This document shows positions 52,614 to 60,670 of a DNA stretch of 64,000 bases, in pieces. The notes beneath the pieces are model-generated. The model made no database searches. It was given only the letters and a program-made list of their open reading frames with translations, and had not been told where the DNA came from. The position numbers and the translations under genes are program-made. The stretch covers positions 1-64,000 of the forward strand of contig WTGI01000059.1 of the NCBI GenBank assembly GCA_011523635.1, in the 5' to 3' direction. The stretch comes from Acidimicrobiia bacterium. GTDB lineage: Bacteria > Actinomycetota > Acidimicrobiia > Spongiisociales > Spongiisociaceae. Numbering within the stretch: position 1 is the first letter of the stretch; every line of letters begins with the position of its first letter.

Positions 52614-52816
52614 CCACGACCTCTGAGGAGGGGACAATACGTGGAAGTCGACCCGGACCGGCCAGGACGCTGGCGGATAGCGCGGCGGGCAGCAGGGACT
52701 GCACCACATCAACAGTAGGGCTACAACGCAACCGGCAACGGCTCACCAGACGCGCCGCCGGCATCAACCTCCAACGGCTCATCAACCCGGGACTTGCCCG
52801 CACCGGCCGAGGCTAG
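52610..52816 (+). pseudogene. Transposase C-terminal remnant (tentative)
   Basis: The end of this 68-codon ORF, 'GLQRNRQRLTRRAAGINLQRLINPGLA', resembles the C-terminal tail of DDE transposases, where a basic segment is followed by 'AAxINLxRLxxLGL'. The first half has no such likeness. No inverted repeats or catalytic residues are seen, so at most a fragment survives. The rest of the 52497-52950 interval holds the palindrome above, a 7 bp hairpin at 52916-52942 and no other gene I can support. Confidence 0.35.
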
Positions 52817-52915
52817 ACGTTCAACCCGTCCTAAACCCACCCCATCCATCAACCCGCCAACCCCCGCATGACTCAGCACCCTCCTAGGCGCCGTGGGAAT
52901 GCCCGTGATACCCTA

Positions 52916-52942
52916 CCCCCTTAGCCGACATCAACAAGGGGG
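52916..52942 (+). promoter_or_regulatory. 5'-UTR hairpin overlapping the ribosome-binding site
   Basis: CCCCCTT (52916-52922) pairs with AAGGGGG (52936-52942), whose 3' side runs into the purine-rich ribosome site GGGGGAGGG just before TTG 52951. Folding would hide the Shine-Dalgarno sequence and could control translation of the binding protein, or it may simply be chance in a C/G-rich leader. Confidence 0.3.
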
Positions 52943-52950
52943 AGGGCGAA

Positions 52951-55338
52951 TTGAGTAGCGTGGCATCCAGGCCTACGGTAGTTATTGCTATTATAGTGAT
53001 ACTGGCCTTGTTAATGGGGCAAACCAACACGGCCGCCGCCCATACGACTCTGCCGGCGCATGTCAACTTTTCGGTAGCCGATGGGGATGAACCTGGGGAG
53101 GCTCTCATAACGTGGGACGCGGTACCAGGGGCAACCGGCTACAGCGTTCGCTGGATGAATGTGAACGCCGCAACGCTCCTCCAGCGCCTCGGAGGACCGT
53201 GGCAGGACATTATCGAGTCCATCGACATCGCCGAACGCGGCGAGGACAATTACACGCTAGCGGTGAAGAACCTTGCGCCTGGAACCGTCTATGCGTTTGG
53301 CATCGGCAGCAAGTTCGGCCAATCGACCAGTCCTAGTTGGTCGGGGTGGACTACGTTGAAGTTGTCGGGTTCCGATGGCACTATGGACGTGTACGACATT
53401 GTCCAATTACAGTCCGCAGCCTTGTCCGTAGCGAACCATGCCTACTCGTTGAGCAGCATAGGGTCTGTACCGACTAATGCCGGTATGACACGGGAATCAC
53501 TCACTCAAGACGGGGCACTCATCGTACGGCACGGGACCGCCTTAGTTCAACAACTGGGGATCCTAAAGGAGAAAGGCAATAGTGACCGGGTTGAGCACAT
53601 CACGTCCCTGGCCAACAGGCTCCTTACCAATGTCGAGTCGATTCAAAGTGGAAGGGGCCAGCTGTTACTCAGATTGCAGGCGGAGCAAAAGAGCCGAGCC
53701 GAGTTGACTCGTGCTAACTCTATTGCCCTGTTTCCGGCTGTCACCGCCAGTACAGACAGACAATTCTATGGTCTGGTGACCAACCTTCCTGAGGATAGAC
53801 GTACGGGTTCAACAGTACTCACTAGGCAGAATCTGCTGGATTACAGCGCCACCGATAGCCTAGCGAATAACACGGTCTTGGGGCATACGCTTCTGCTGGT
53901 GGCAAGCCTTATGCAAGATCCCACACACGTAGCGCGGCTTCAGGAGTCATTCGACTCGGTAGCCCACAGAATTGATCTTGACATCAACCACCTTCGCGCG
54001 TCTTCTTTCGCCGGACTGAACAATGCCGTCTTGAATCTGGCCGAGAACCTGCGTGATGCTGGAACCGAAGAAGATGACTACTTCGAACGGCTGGAGGAGC
54101 GTCTTGAGCTGGTAGAGAAGGAACGTGCTCTGATAAAGGACAGCGAGAACGTTCTGAGGCAGCTCTTGACTCAGGTTGACGCTCTGGGTAAGGAAGCCCA
54201 GGGTTTGCGTGTGCCACCGATCCCAACGGCTCCAACGGTAAGCCCGGATGATCCCGGCATCTCCGACAGCGAGATACTGTTCGGTCAATCAGCGGCCCTC
54301 ACCGGACCTTCCGCAGCATTGGGCTTGGGAATGCAGCTGGGCATCCAGGCGGCGTTCAAAGAGGCGAACGATGCAGGAGGAGTGCATGGACGCCAGCTGA
54401 GGCTTGTAACCAGAGATGACCGATACGAGAGCGATGCAGCATTCGCGCAAACCCTTCGTCTGATCGAAAACGATCAGGTCTTCGGGTTGATCGGAGCGGT
54501 GGGAACACCAACCTCTCGGGCAGCCTCCCCGCTGGCACGCGCCTCGGGCGTGCCGTTCGTAGCACCCTTCACCGGTGCGCAGCTGCTGCGCGTCGGCGAG
54601 CTGAGCAATGTTCTCAACATCCGTGCGTCATACCACCAGGAAACCCAGAAGATGGCGGAGCTTCTCGCCGCTGCCGGAAAGACGAGGGTGGCGGTGCTGT
54701 ACCAGAACGACTCTTATGGTGTTGACGGCCTTACGGGAGTAAAACAGGCGGTGGAGGCTCATGGCCTGGAGTTGGTAGCTTCCTGGTATTACCGGCGGAA
54801 CACGGAGGCTGTCACGTCCGCGGCGTTCCGGATTGCCGACAAGCAGCCGGAAGCGGTCATCATCATCGGCGCGTATCGCCCGGCAGCGCGGCTGATCGAG
54901 AAGCTGCGCGAGGACCTGGGACCCGAAACGATCTTCATGGCCGTGTCGTTCGTCGGCAGTGAGGCGCTCGCAACGGAACTGGGTGCTGCCGGCGAGGGCG
55001 TTTACGTGACGCAGGTGGTGCCGTTGCCCGGCGGGGACGACGTTGCGGTCCTGGCCGAGTACCGCGCCGCGCTGTCCGGCGTCGATCCGGATGCCGATCC
55101 GGGATTCGTCTCCCTCGAGGGCTATCTCGCCGGACGACTCGCCATCGAACGTCTGAGGGCTTGCGGCGCCGATGTCAGCCGGGAGTGTTTCCTGGATGTC
55201 ACAGGTGCGTCCGGATCCATAGACATAGGCGGAATCTCGCTCCAATTCGGACCAGGCGACAACCAGGGTTCTGACGCGGTCTACCTGACCGTGATCAACT
55301 CGGAGGGCGAGTACGAGTTGGTCGACAGCATCCGGTGA
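52951..55338 (+). CDS. Secreted FN3 / helical sensor-like / Peripla_BP_6 binding protein
   Basis: 795 residues: signal peptide ('VVIAIIVILALLMGQTNTAAAH', residues 10-31); one FN3 domain (about 36-130); a long all-helical region (about 140-425) with leucine-rich heptads and an acidic coiled coil 'DDYFERLEERLELVEKERALIKDSEN', similar in style to extracytoplasmic sensor domains; a proline-rich hinge ('RVPPIPTAPTVSPDDPG'); then a type I periplasmic binding domain (about 435-795; 'ILFGQSAALTGPSAALGLGMQLGIQAAFKEAND', 'LRLVTRDDRYESDAAF', 'VAVLYQNDSYGVDGLTG'). No lipobox and no transmembrane segment after the signal. The first half is visibly AT-richer than the second. TTG start with strong ribosome site. 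No permease or ATPase genes adjoin it, so it may be a secreted ligand sensor and not a transporter part. Confidence 0.8.
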   Translation: MSSVASRPTVVIAIIVILALLMGQTNTAAAHTTLPAHVNFSVADGDEPGEALITWDAVPGATGYSVRWMNVNAATLLQRLGGPWQDIIESIDIAERGEDNYTLAVKNLAPGTVYAFGIGSKFGQSTSPSWSGWTTLKLSGSDGTMDVYDIVQLQSAALSVANHAYSLSSIGSVPTNAGMTRESLTQDGALIVRHGTALVQQLGILKEKGNSDRVEHITSLANRLLTNVESIQSGRGQLLLRLQAEQKSRAELTRANSIALFPAVTASTDRQFYGLVTNLPEDRRTGSTVLTRQNLLDYSATDSLANNTVLGHTLLLVASLMQDPTHVARLQESFDSVAHRIDLDINHLRASSFAGLNNAVLNLAENLRDAGTEEDDYFERLEERLELVEKERALIKDSENVLRQLLTQVDALGKEAQGLRVPPIPTAPTVSPDDPGISDSEILFGQSAALTGPSAALGLGMQLGIQAAFKEANDAGGVHGRQLRLVTRDDRYESDAAFAQTLRLIENDQVFGLIGAVGTPTSRAASPLARASGVPFVAPFTGAQLLRVGELSNVLNIRASYHQETQKMAELLAAAGKTRVAVLYQNDSYGVDGLTGVKQAVEAHGLELVASWYYRRNTEAVTSAAFRIADKQPEAVIIIGAYRPAARLIEKLREDLGPETIFMAVSFVGSEALATELGAAGEGVYVTQVVPLPGGDDVAVLAEYRAALSGVDPDADPGFVSLEGYLAGRLAIERLRACGADVSRECFLDVTGASGSIDIGGISLQFGPGDNQGSDAVYLTVINSEGEYELVDSIR

Positions 55339-55353
55339 CAAGATCGCCAACCG

Positions 55354-55391
55354 CGGGGCGTCCCGGCACGTTCTAACCACGGGACGCCCCG
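55354..55391 (+). terminator. Strong hairpin terminator
   Basis: Perfect 12 bp stem CGGGGCGTCCCG / CGGGACGCCCCG with a 14-base loop, 16 bases after the stop of the FN3/binding-protein gene. No U-tract. A second hairpin, GCGGGGA / TCCCCGC (55438-55483) with an inner ATTGC/GCAAT stem, follows. The rest of 55339-55621 shows no gene. Confidence 0.75.
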
Positions 55392-55621
55392 AGCGGGCCT
55401 CGCTGCCGGAGGCGCAGGGTTGGCGGCACACGACGGTGCGGGGAAAGAGCGGCATTGCACAGCCTGAGCAATCCTCTCCCCGCCAATCGAAGGGGTTATC
55501 GGTTCCGGCCGAGTAACCTTCGGATGGAGATGGACCTGTTCTCTATTCGAACGCCGCCGGGATTCCGGAGCCTCATGCTGCCCGATCCGGCACCGCGCCT
55601 CGGAGTTTGGGGAGGACCGGC

Positions 55622-55999
55622 TTGACGGGACTGCGGATAGTGATGACCATCCTGGCCTCCCTGCATCTCGGGTGGTCGGCACTGGTCGCCCTGGGGGCTA
55701 GCTTCGCCGATGGGGGATCCGTGCCGGAACGCCTCCTTCTGAGCGCGGTACACCCGCTGGCGGCCATCCTGCTTCTCTACGCAATCGTGTCCTCCGAGCG
55801 GCTCAGCCCGCTCATCCGGCGTACCACCGTGGCGATGCTGTCGGTGAGCATTATCGGGGACATCCTGGCGGCCGTCCTGATAAGCCAGGGGACATGGCGG
55901 GGAGACTGGCCGCTGCCGCTGACGTTCACGGTGGTTCCGGTGATCGGCCTCGTCTACATCGTCGGGCGACGCCGGGGCCGGCAGCCGGCCGACGGCTAG
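55622..55999 (+). CDS. Small integral membrane protein, unknown function
   Basis: 125 residues with four hydrophobic stretches: 'LRIVMTILASLHLGWSALVALGA', 'LLLSAVHPLAAILLLYAIV', 'TVAMLSVSIIGDILAAVLI' and 'LPLTFTVVPVIGLVYIV', ending in a basic cytoplasmic tail 'GRRRGRQPADG'. TTG 55622 is chosen because GGGGAGG lies six bases upstream; the track start at 55607 overlaps that site. No family recognised. It is followed by the cupin gene. Confidence 0.65.
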   Translation: MTGLRIVMTILASLHLGWSALVALGASFADGGSVPERLLLSAVHPLAAILLLYAIVSSERLSPLIRRTTVAMLSVSIIGDILAAVLISQGTWRGDWPLPLTFTVVPVIGLVYIVGRRRGRQPADG

Positions 56000-56011
56000 G
56001 CTTTGCTTGAT

Positions 56012-56438
56012 ATGAGCGTAACGACGGGATGGCTTCTCTCCGATCTGGCCGAGGAGATCGAGGGCTCTGGCCGAGGGTGGCGCCGGCGATGGGACGCTGG
56101 TGGAGGGCCGGGCAGTCGCGGTCAAGGCTTCGCCGGAACAGGGCAATTCCTCCAAGATCGTGATGGGCACTTCCTGCCTGCCTCCGCACTTCTCCACCGT
56201 CCCCCACTCTCATGAAGCGGAGGAGGTGTCGGTGGTCCTCGCCGGCGGCGGCTGGGTGGACATCGACGGGACCCCTCACACCCTGCAAGTAGGAGGGATC
56301 CTGATGGCCCCGTCCAACCTCCCGCACCAGACCCACTCGGGCCCTGACGGGCTCACTGTCCTCTGGTTCTACGCACCGCCGGGTTCGGAGGCGCGCTGGC
56401 GGGCAGAGGACGAAGACCCAGCCGAGGCTTCGACATAG
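56012..56438 (+). pseudogene. Small cupin gene with N-terminal frameshift
   Basis: ATG 56012 gives 'MSVTTGWLLSDLAEEIE'; then one extra G in 'atcgagggctctgg' shifts the frame. Reading across it restores 'ALAEGGAGDGTLVEGRAVAVKA' and the cupin core in the third frame: 'SCLPPHFSTVPHSHEAEEVSVVLAGGGWVDIDG' (motif 1, H-x-H-x3-E-like) and 'GGILMAPSNLPHQTHSG' (motif 2). The track gives only the C-terminal 112 residues. Either a recent pseudogene or a one-base sequencing error; the metal-binding core is intact. Function of the family member is unknown. Confidence 0.65.
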
Positions 56439-56458
56439 CCGCTGGTCCGTCGGAGAGC

Positions 56459-57214
56459 GTGGCGATAGTCACGGGGTCGGCGGGCGGGATCGGGTCCGCG
56501 GTGGTGGCGGCGCTGCTCGCCCATGATCCGTCAGCAAAAGTCGCGGCGGTCGACCTGCGTCCCGGCCATGCCGATCCCCTGATCCGTGAGTCCGGAGAGA
56601 CCCGGATACTCGAGGTCGTGTGCGACGTAGGGGATCCCCGGTCGGTCCGCCGCGCGGCTCAGCAGATCGAGGCGTGGGGTCTGGCTGTCCGGTCGCTGGT
56701 GAACTGTGCCGGCATACAACTCGCCGCTCCCAGCGTCGACTTCGATCCCGAGGACTGGCAGAGGGTGCTGGACATCAACCTGTCGGGCACCTTCTTCTGG
56801 TGCCAGGAGGCGGGAAGGCGGATGATCGCCTCGGGTGGCGGTGCCATCGTCAACTTCTCCTCGGTGGCGGAGTTCTTCGGATGGCCGCTGAGGGCGCCCT
56901 ATACGGCCACCAAGGCAGCGGTCAGCGCGATCACCCGGACCCTGGCCACCGAGTGGGCCCACCTGGGGGTCAGGGTCAATGCGGTTGCTCCCGGGTTCAT
57001 AGACACCGCGTTGGCGCGGTCGGCCATCGAGGAAGGGCGGCTTTCCAAACCGGAGGCCGATGCCCTGCACGCCCAGCAGCGCTTCGCCGATACTTCCGAG
57101 GTGGCTGCTGCGGTTTGCTTCCTGTTGTCGCCGGAGGCCGGTTTCATAACAGGGGAGACCCTCAAAGTGGACGGTGGCCTGTCCGCAAAGAAGCTCGACT
57201 GGCCACCACCCTGA
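56459..57214 (+). CDS. Short-chain dehydrogenase/reductase
   Basis: 251-residue classical SDR: 'AIVTGSAGGIGSAVVAALL', 'VNCAGIQLAAPS' (NCAG for NNAG), catalytic Ser in 'IVNFSSVAEFFG', YxxxK in 'APYTATKAAVSAI', 'VNAVAPGFIDT'. VDLRP after strand two suggests NAD. GTG start is close to its GGAGAG, so an upstream start is possible. Follows the cupin gene by 20 bases on the same strand. Confidence 0.85.
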   Translation: MAIVTGSAGGIGSAVVAALLAHDPSAKVAAVDLRPGHADPLIRESGETRILEVVCDVGDPRSVRRAAQQIEAWGLAVRSLVNCAGIQLAAPSVDFDPEDWQRVLDINLSGTFFWCQEAGRRMIASGGGAIVNFSSVAEFFGWPLRAPYTATKAAVSAITRTLATEWAHLGVRVNAVAPGFIDTALARSAIEEGRLSKPEADALHAQQRFADTSEVAAAVCFLLSPEAGFITGETLKVDGGLSAKKLDWPPP

Positions 57215-57299
57215 TCCCGGCATACGCCGGGTACGCTGGTAATCAGCGGATCTGAAGGTGGGGCGAAGCCTTCGGCAGGGCCCCGGTCTGGCCCGGTGA

Positions 57300-58127
57300 T
57301 CAGACGGCCTGGAACATCTCCTCCACGGTCAGGTCGCCGACATCGAAGAAGGCCATGATGCGGCACGGGCAGGACTCGCCACCCTCGAACTTCCAGGGGA
57401 AGGCCCCGATAATGCATCGCTGGTTGAGAACCTTCTCGATGTCGCCGCCCACGTTCTCGGCGTGGATACAGCCCTTGGGGAAGGCGAGGTAGTGGAGGGG
57501 GAACAGGTCCTCGGTGATCTCCCGCCCGCTCCGGTGGTGGGTGTAGGTGTACTCGCCGAAGTACTCCAGCACCGACATGCCCACCTTCTGCTCGAAACGC
57601 CTGGTCAGATCGGGCCGCATGTGGCGGATGGTGGTGTTCATGGGGTGATCGCCCGAGCCGGCGTCGATTCCCCACCATGCCAGCTCCATCTCCAGCATCC
57701 ACTCGGCCAGCTCCCTGGTCCCGCCCGGATGCATGCAGAAGTAGCGGGTCAGATCCTGCTCGGGCTTCCCCTCGTAGTAGCGGTGGTAGCCGGTGTGGAT
57801 GATCAGGATGTCGCCCTTCTTGACCTCCACCTTGGAGGTGATCATCTCGGGGGTGATGATGCTCCAGTCGCTCACCTCGTCGGACACGTCGACGATGACT
57901 CCTTCGTGGATCAGCTTGGTAAGCGGGAGGGAGGCCATGTCGCCACCCCCGTCGGCCATGTGCATCGGGCCGTCGAGGTGGGTTCCCACGTGAAGCGAAG
58001 ACTCGATCCTCTGTGACACCACCCGGTTGGTCTGCAGGGTCTGGGTGTAATAGATCTTGGATCCGGGATATCCGACCCAACCCGGCGTGTGGATGTTGAT
58101 CGGGTGGGAGAGATCGACGATCTTCAT
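57300..58127 (-). CDS. Cyclase family protein (kynurenine formamidase-like)
   Basis: 275 residues. N-terminal 'KIVDLSHPINIHTPGWVGYPG' and the metal motif 'HVGTHLDGPMHM' (HxGTHxDxPxH) define the cyclase / KynB superfamily; 'GDILIIHTGYHRYYEGK' and 'IGAFPWKFEGGESCPCRIMAFF' fit its C-terminal half. Members hydrolyse N-formyl amides or dehydrate polyketide-like and cyclic amide compounds using a metal pair. Last gene of a three-gene minus operon with a nitrilase-type hydrolase and a bicupin. Confidence 0.85.
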   Translation of the reverse strand: MKIVDLSHPINIHTPGWVGYPGSKIYYTQTLQTNRVVSQRIESSLHVGTHLDGPMHMADGGGDMASLPLTKLIHEGVIVDVSDEVSDWSIITPEMITSKVEVKKGDILIIHTGYHRYYEGKPEQDLTRYFCMHPGGTRELAEWMLEMELAWWGIDAGSGDHPMNTTIRHMRPDLTRRFEQKVGMSVLEYFGEYTYTHHRSGREITEDLFPLHYLAFPKGCIHAENVGGDIEKVLNQRCIIGAFPWKFEGGESCPCRIMAFFDVGDLTVEEMFQAV

Positions 58128-58184
58128 TTCAGGTTACCTCCGCTGTCGGTATGTGGATGGATGGTAGAGAGCGGGAACGCGGGG

Positions 58185-59039
58185 CTAGTACCTGAGACCG
58201 TCTTCCCAGATCCCGTAGAGATCGGTGCGGCGGTCCGCCCGTGGAGCGATCAACTCGCCCCGAACCTGGGCTCGCTTGGCTGCGCCCAGGTCGACCTCCG
58301 TGACGCTGATGGCGTCTTCCGAGCCGGGTAACGGCCCGGAGGCCAACTTGCCGTAGGGGTCGACCAGGATCGACGAGCCGAGAAAGTCGAACTTCCCGTG
58401 ACGCCCGGCTTGGGAGGCGCAGGCGATGTAGACCTGGGAGAGGTTGGCCTGGAGGACCGCCCCCTTGCCCTGGGGACACATCCCGTCCGCATCCCAGCGT
58501 TCCTTGTCGTAACCGGGCAGCCAGGCGGTCGGAACGCAGATCAGGTCGGCGCCCTTCAGTGCCATCAGCCGCACCACCTCGACGAACCGGAGGTCGTAGC
58601 AGACGCACAACCCGATGGTTCCGAACCGGGTGTGGGCCACCGGGAAGCCGAGGTTGCCGTCGTGGAAAGCGATCTTCTCGTTGGCGAACAGGTGGGTCTT
58701 GCGGTAATGGAGGATGGTTCCGTCTGGTCCAACGGCCACCGCCGTGTTGTACAGCGATTCGCCGTCGCGCTCGCAGAAGCCGCCCACCACGTATCCGTTG
58801 GCCTCGGCCGCCAGGGCGGTCCACTGCTTGACGGTCGGCCCGTCCACCGGTTCGGCGGTCTCGGCCAGCGCGCGCCAGTCGAAGGCATAGCCGTGGATGA
58901 TCATCTCGGGCAGCACCACGATGTCGGCGCCCTTGTTGAAGGCGCGCTCCGTCCACCGGACGGTGAGGTCGCGGTTCTCCTCGACCGCCAGGGGCTCGCC
59001 CCCGATCTGGACCAGACCTATCGAGACCTTGTTGACCAT
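58185..59039 (-). CDS. Carbon-nitrogen hydrolase (nitrilase superfamily)
   Basis: 284 residues with the full catalytic triad: Glu in 'VLPEMIIHGYAFD', Lys in 'LHYRKTHLFANE', Cys in 'IGLCVCYDLRFVEVVRLMAL'. N-terminal 'KVSIGLVQIGGEPLAVEENRDLTVRWTERAF' is typical. Amidases of this group (N-carbamoyl-amino acid hydrolase, omega-amidase, beta-ureidopropionase) hydrolyse small amides or carbamoyl compounds. Lies 4 bases after the bicupin gene. With the hydantoinase and cyclase genes it suits breakdown of ring amides. Confidence 0.88.
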   Translation of the reverse strand: MVNKVSIGLVQIGGEPLAVEENRDLTVRWTERAFNKGADIVVLPEMIIHGYAFDWRALAETAEPVDGPTVKQWTALAAEANGYVVGGFCERDGESLYNTAVAVGPDGTILHYRKTHLFANEKIAFHDGNLGFPVAHTRFGTIGLCVCYDLRFVEVVRLMALKGADLICVPTAWLPGYDKERWDADGMCPQGKGAVLQANLSQVYIACASQAGRHGKFDFLGSSILVDPYGKLASGPLPGSEDAISVTEVDLGAAKRAQVRGELIAPRADRRTDLYGIWEDGLRY

Positions 59040-59043
59040 TGTG

Positions 59044-59886
59044 CTACTCCTGTCTTCTCTGGCCCAGCGGCCCGTCCGGCATGAGCCCTGCTATCCGAAG
59101 CATGTTCCAATCGGCCGGGCACGGGCCGCCCACGCTTTCGATGTGATCGTCTCGGTCGCCCGATACCGCGTGCCAGATCCCGACCGGCACGTGAACCACG
59201 TCCCCGGCCTCGAACTCCAGCCGGAGACCGTTGGTCAGGTCCTCGATGCTGCCCTTGCCGTCGAGGATGTAGATGGTGTCCTCGGACTCGGCGTGGACAT
59301 GGTCCTTGTTCCGCTCCCCGGCCTGCATGTCCACGTAGTTCATGTTGGCGTCGTAGGCCCCCACTCCGGCCCAGACGATCAGACGGGCATCCCTGGCGAT
59401 CATCGGGACGATGGCGGTCGGCTGGTCACGGTGGAAGATCCGGATGCCACGGGCCGCCAACCGTCTGCCGCCCGCCGGCTGCGGTGGGCCCGGACGCCGC
59501 TCGTATTCGAGGTGGGAGTAGAGCCGTTCGTCGGTCGGGCAGGGACCACCGATCAGTTCGGCGCCGGCCGGACCCGCCTCGAAAACGTACCTCGTGTCCG
59601 GTCCGATGTGCGCCATCGCCCCGGTCGGGAGGTCGAGCGGGCGGTCGAATGAGTTGTCCGATGCCGTCACGCCGCCGGACATGGCGTAGTAGACGGACTC
59701 CATCGGATGCTCGAGCTGGACGGTTCGCCCGCCCGGCTCCAGGGAGATGTGGTGTATGGAGCGGAGATGGGCGTCCAGGCCCGGCCAGACCACCACCCAG
59801 GCCCGGCCGCCGTGCTCGACGATGGGAAGTTCGGGAGCATCCTCCTCATCCCGGAGGATGCGGACGCGGTCGGTTTCAGCGACCAT
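59044..59886 (-). CDS. Bicupin protein
   Basis: 280 residues with two cupin halves: the first (about 40-125) has 'SIHHISLEPGGRTVQLEHPMESVYYAMSG'; the second (about 170-265) has 'MNYVDMQAGERNKDHVHAESEDTIYILDG' with the His-x-His and Glu metal ligands and 'GDVVHVPVGIWHAV' with the last His. The second half looks metal-binding, the first degenerate. Bicupins of this shape include ureidoglycine aminohydrolase-like enzymes. First gene of its operon. Confidence 0.82.
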   Translation of the reverse strand: MVAETDRVRILRDEEDAPELPIVEHGGRAWVVVWPGLDAHLRSIHHISLEPGGRTVQLEHPMESVYYAMSGGVTASDNSFDRPLDLPTGAMAHIGPDTRYVFEAGPAGAELIGGPCPTDERLYSHLEYERRPGPPQPAGGRRLAARGIRIFHRDQPTAIVPMIARDARLIVWAGVGAYDANMNYVDMQAGERNKDHVHAESEDTIYILDGKGSIEDLTNGLRLEFEAGDVVHVPVGIWHAVSGDRDDHIESVGGPCPADWNMLRIAGLMPDGPLGQRRQE

Positions 59887-60006
59887 CTTGGGGGTTCGGT
59901 CCGTCCATCGGCGGCGAGTCTACCCGCCGGTCAACCACCGCGAGGCTGCCGGTCGAGGGCGCTACGGTCGGTCCGGAAACCGCTTTAACTAGGGCTCGGA
60001 GGGAAG

Positions 60007-60537
60007 ATGCCGCGGATAGAGCTGATCGACCGCAAGGATGGGCTCGCACCGGGCCAAGCTCGGCTGTTCGACTGGATCGTGGGGAGCAGGGGCGAGCTGG
60101 TAAGGCCCTTCCAGGTGCTGCTGCATGCCCCCGAGCAGGCGGAGCACATCGCTCGGCTCGGGCACGTGGTCCGCTTCGAGTCGGGCTTGGAAGGCGCCGA
60201 CCGGGAACTGGCCATCCTCGCGACCGGCCGGGCACACGGCTGCGACTACGTCTGGGACACCCATGTGGACCTGGCGCGTCGCGAGGGGACGAGTCCCGCG
60301 GCGATCGCCTACCTCGACGGCGAAGCGGAGGATCTGGCGCCGAGAGAGGCCGCCATTCTGGACATGGTCGATGAGCTCTGCTCGGCGTCATCCTTGTCCG
60401 CATCCACGTTCGCCCGCGTTGAGTCCCATCTAGGCGCCAAGGGCGCGGTCGAGCTCAGCGTCCTGGTCGGCTACTACACCCTGCTGGGCTACGCCATGGC
60501 ATCGTTCGACGCATGCCACGTGCCCGGGGAGGCGTAG
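60007..60537 (+). CDS. Carboxymuconolactone decarboxylase family protein
   Basis: 176 residues, all-helical AhpD/CMD fold. Seen: 'RPFQVLLHAPEQAEHIARLGHVVRFESGLEGADRELAILATGRAHGCDYVWDTHVDLARREG'. The peroxidase CxxC of AhpD is absent ('CDYVWDTH'), so it is CMD-like and not an alkylhydroperoxidase. GGAGGGAAG ends just before ATG 60007. Stands alone on the plus strand. Confidence 0.85.
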   Translation: MPRIELIDRKDGLAPGQARLFDWIVGSRGELVRPFQVLLHAPEQAEHIARLGHVVRFESGLEGADRELAILATGRAHGCDYVWDTHVDLARREGTSPAAIAYLDGEAEDLAPREAAILDMVDELCSASSLSASTFARVESHLGAKGAVELSVLVGYYTLLGYAMASFDACHVPGEA

Positions 60538-60670
60538 GGGCCCGGTAGTCGGATGTGGTCCTGCTCGGCGTTGCTTTGAGGCTGCTTGGTTCAGTCTGCC
60601 GGTTTCGGCGCTCCGGGGCCGACTAGTAGAGTCGAACGGTCAGCCCCGAAGGACGAAGGAGCCCCGTCAG

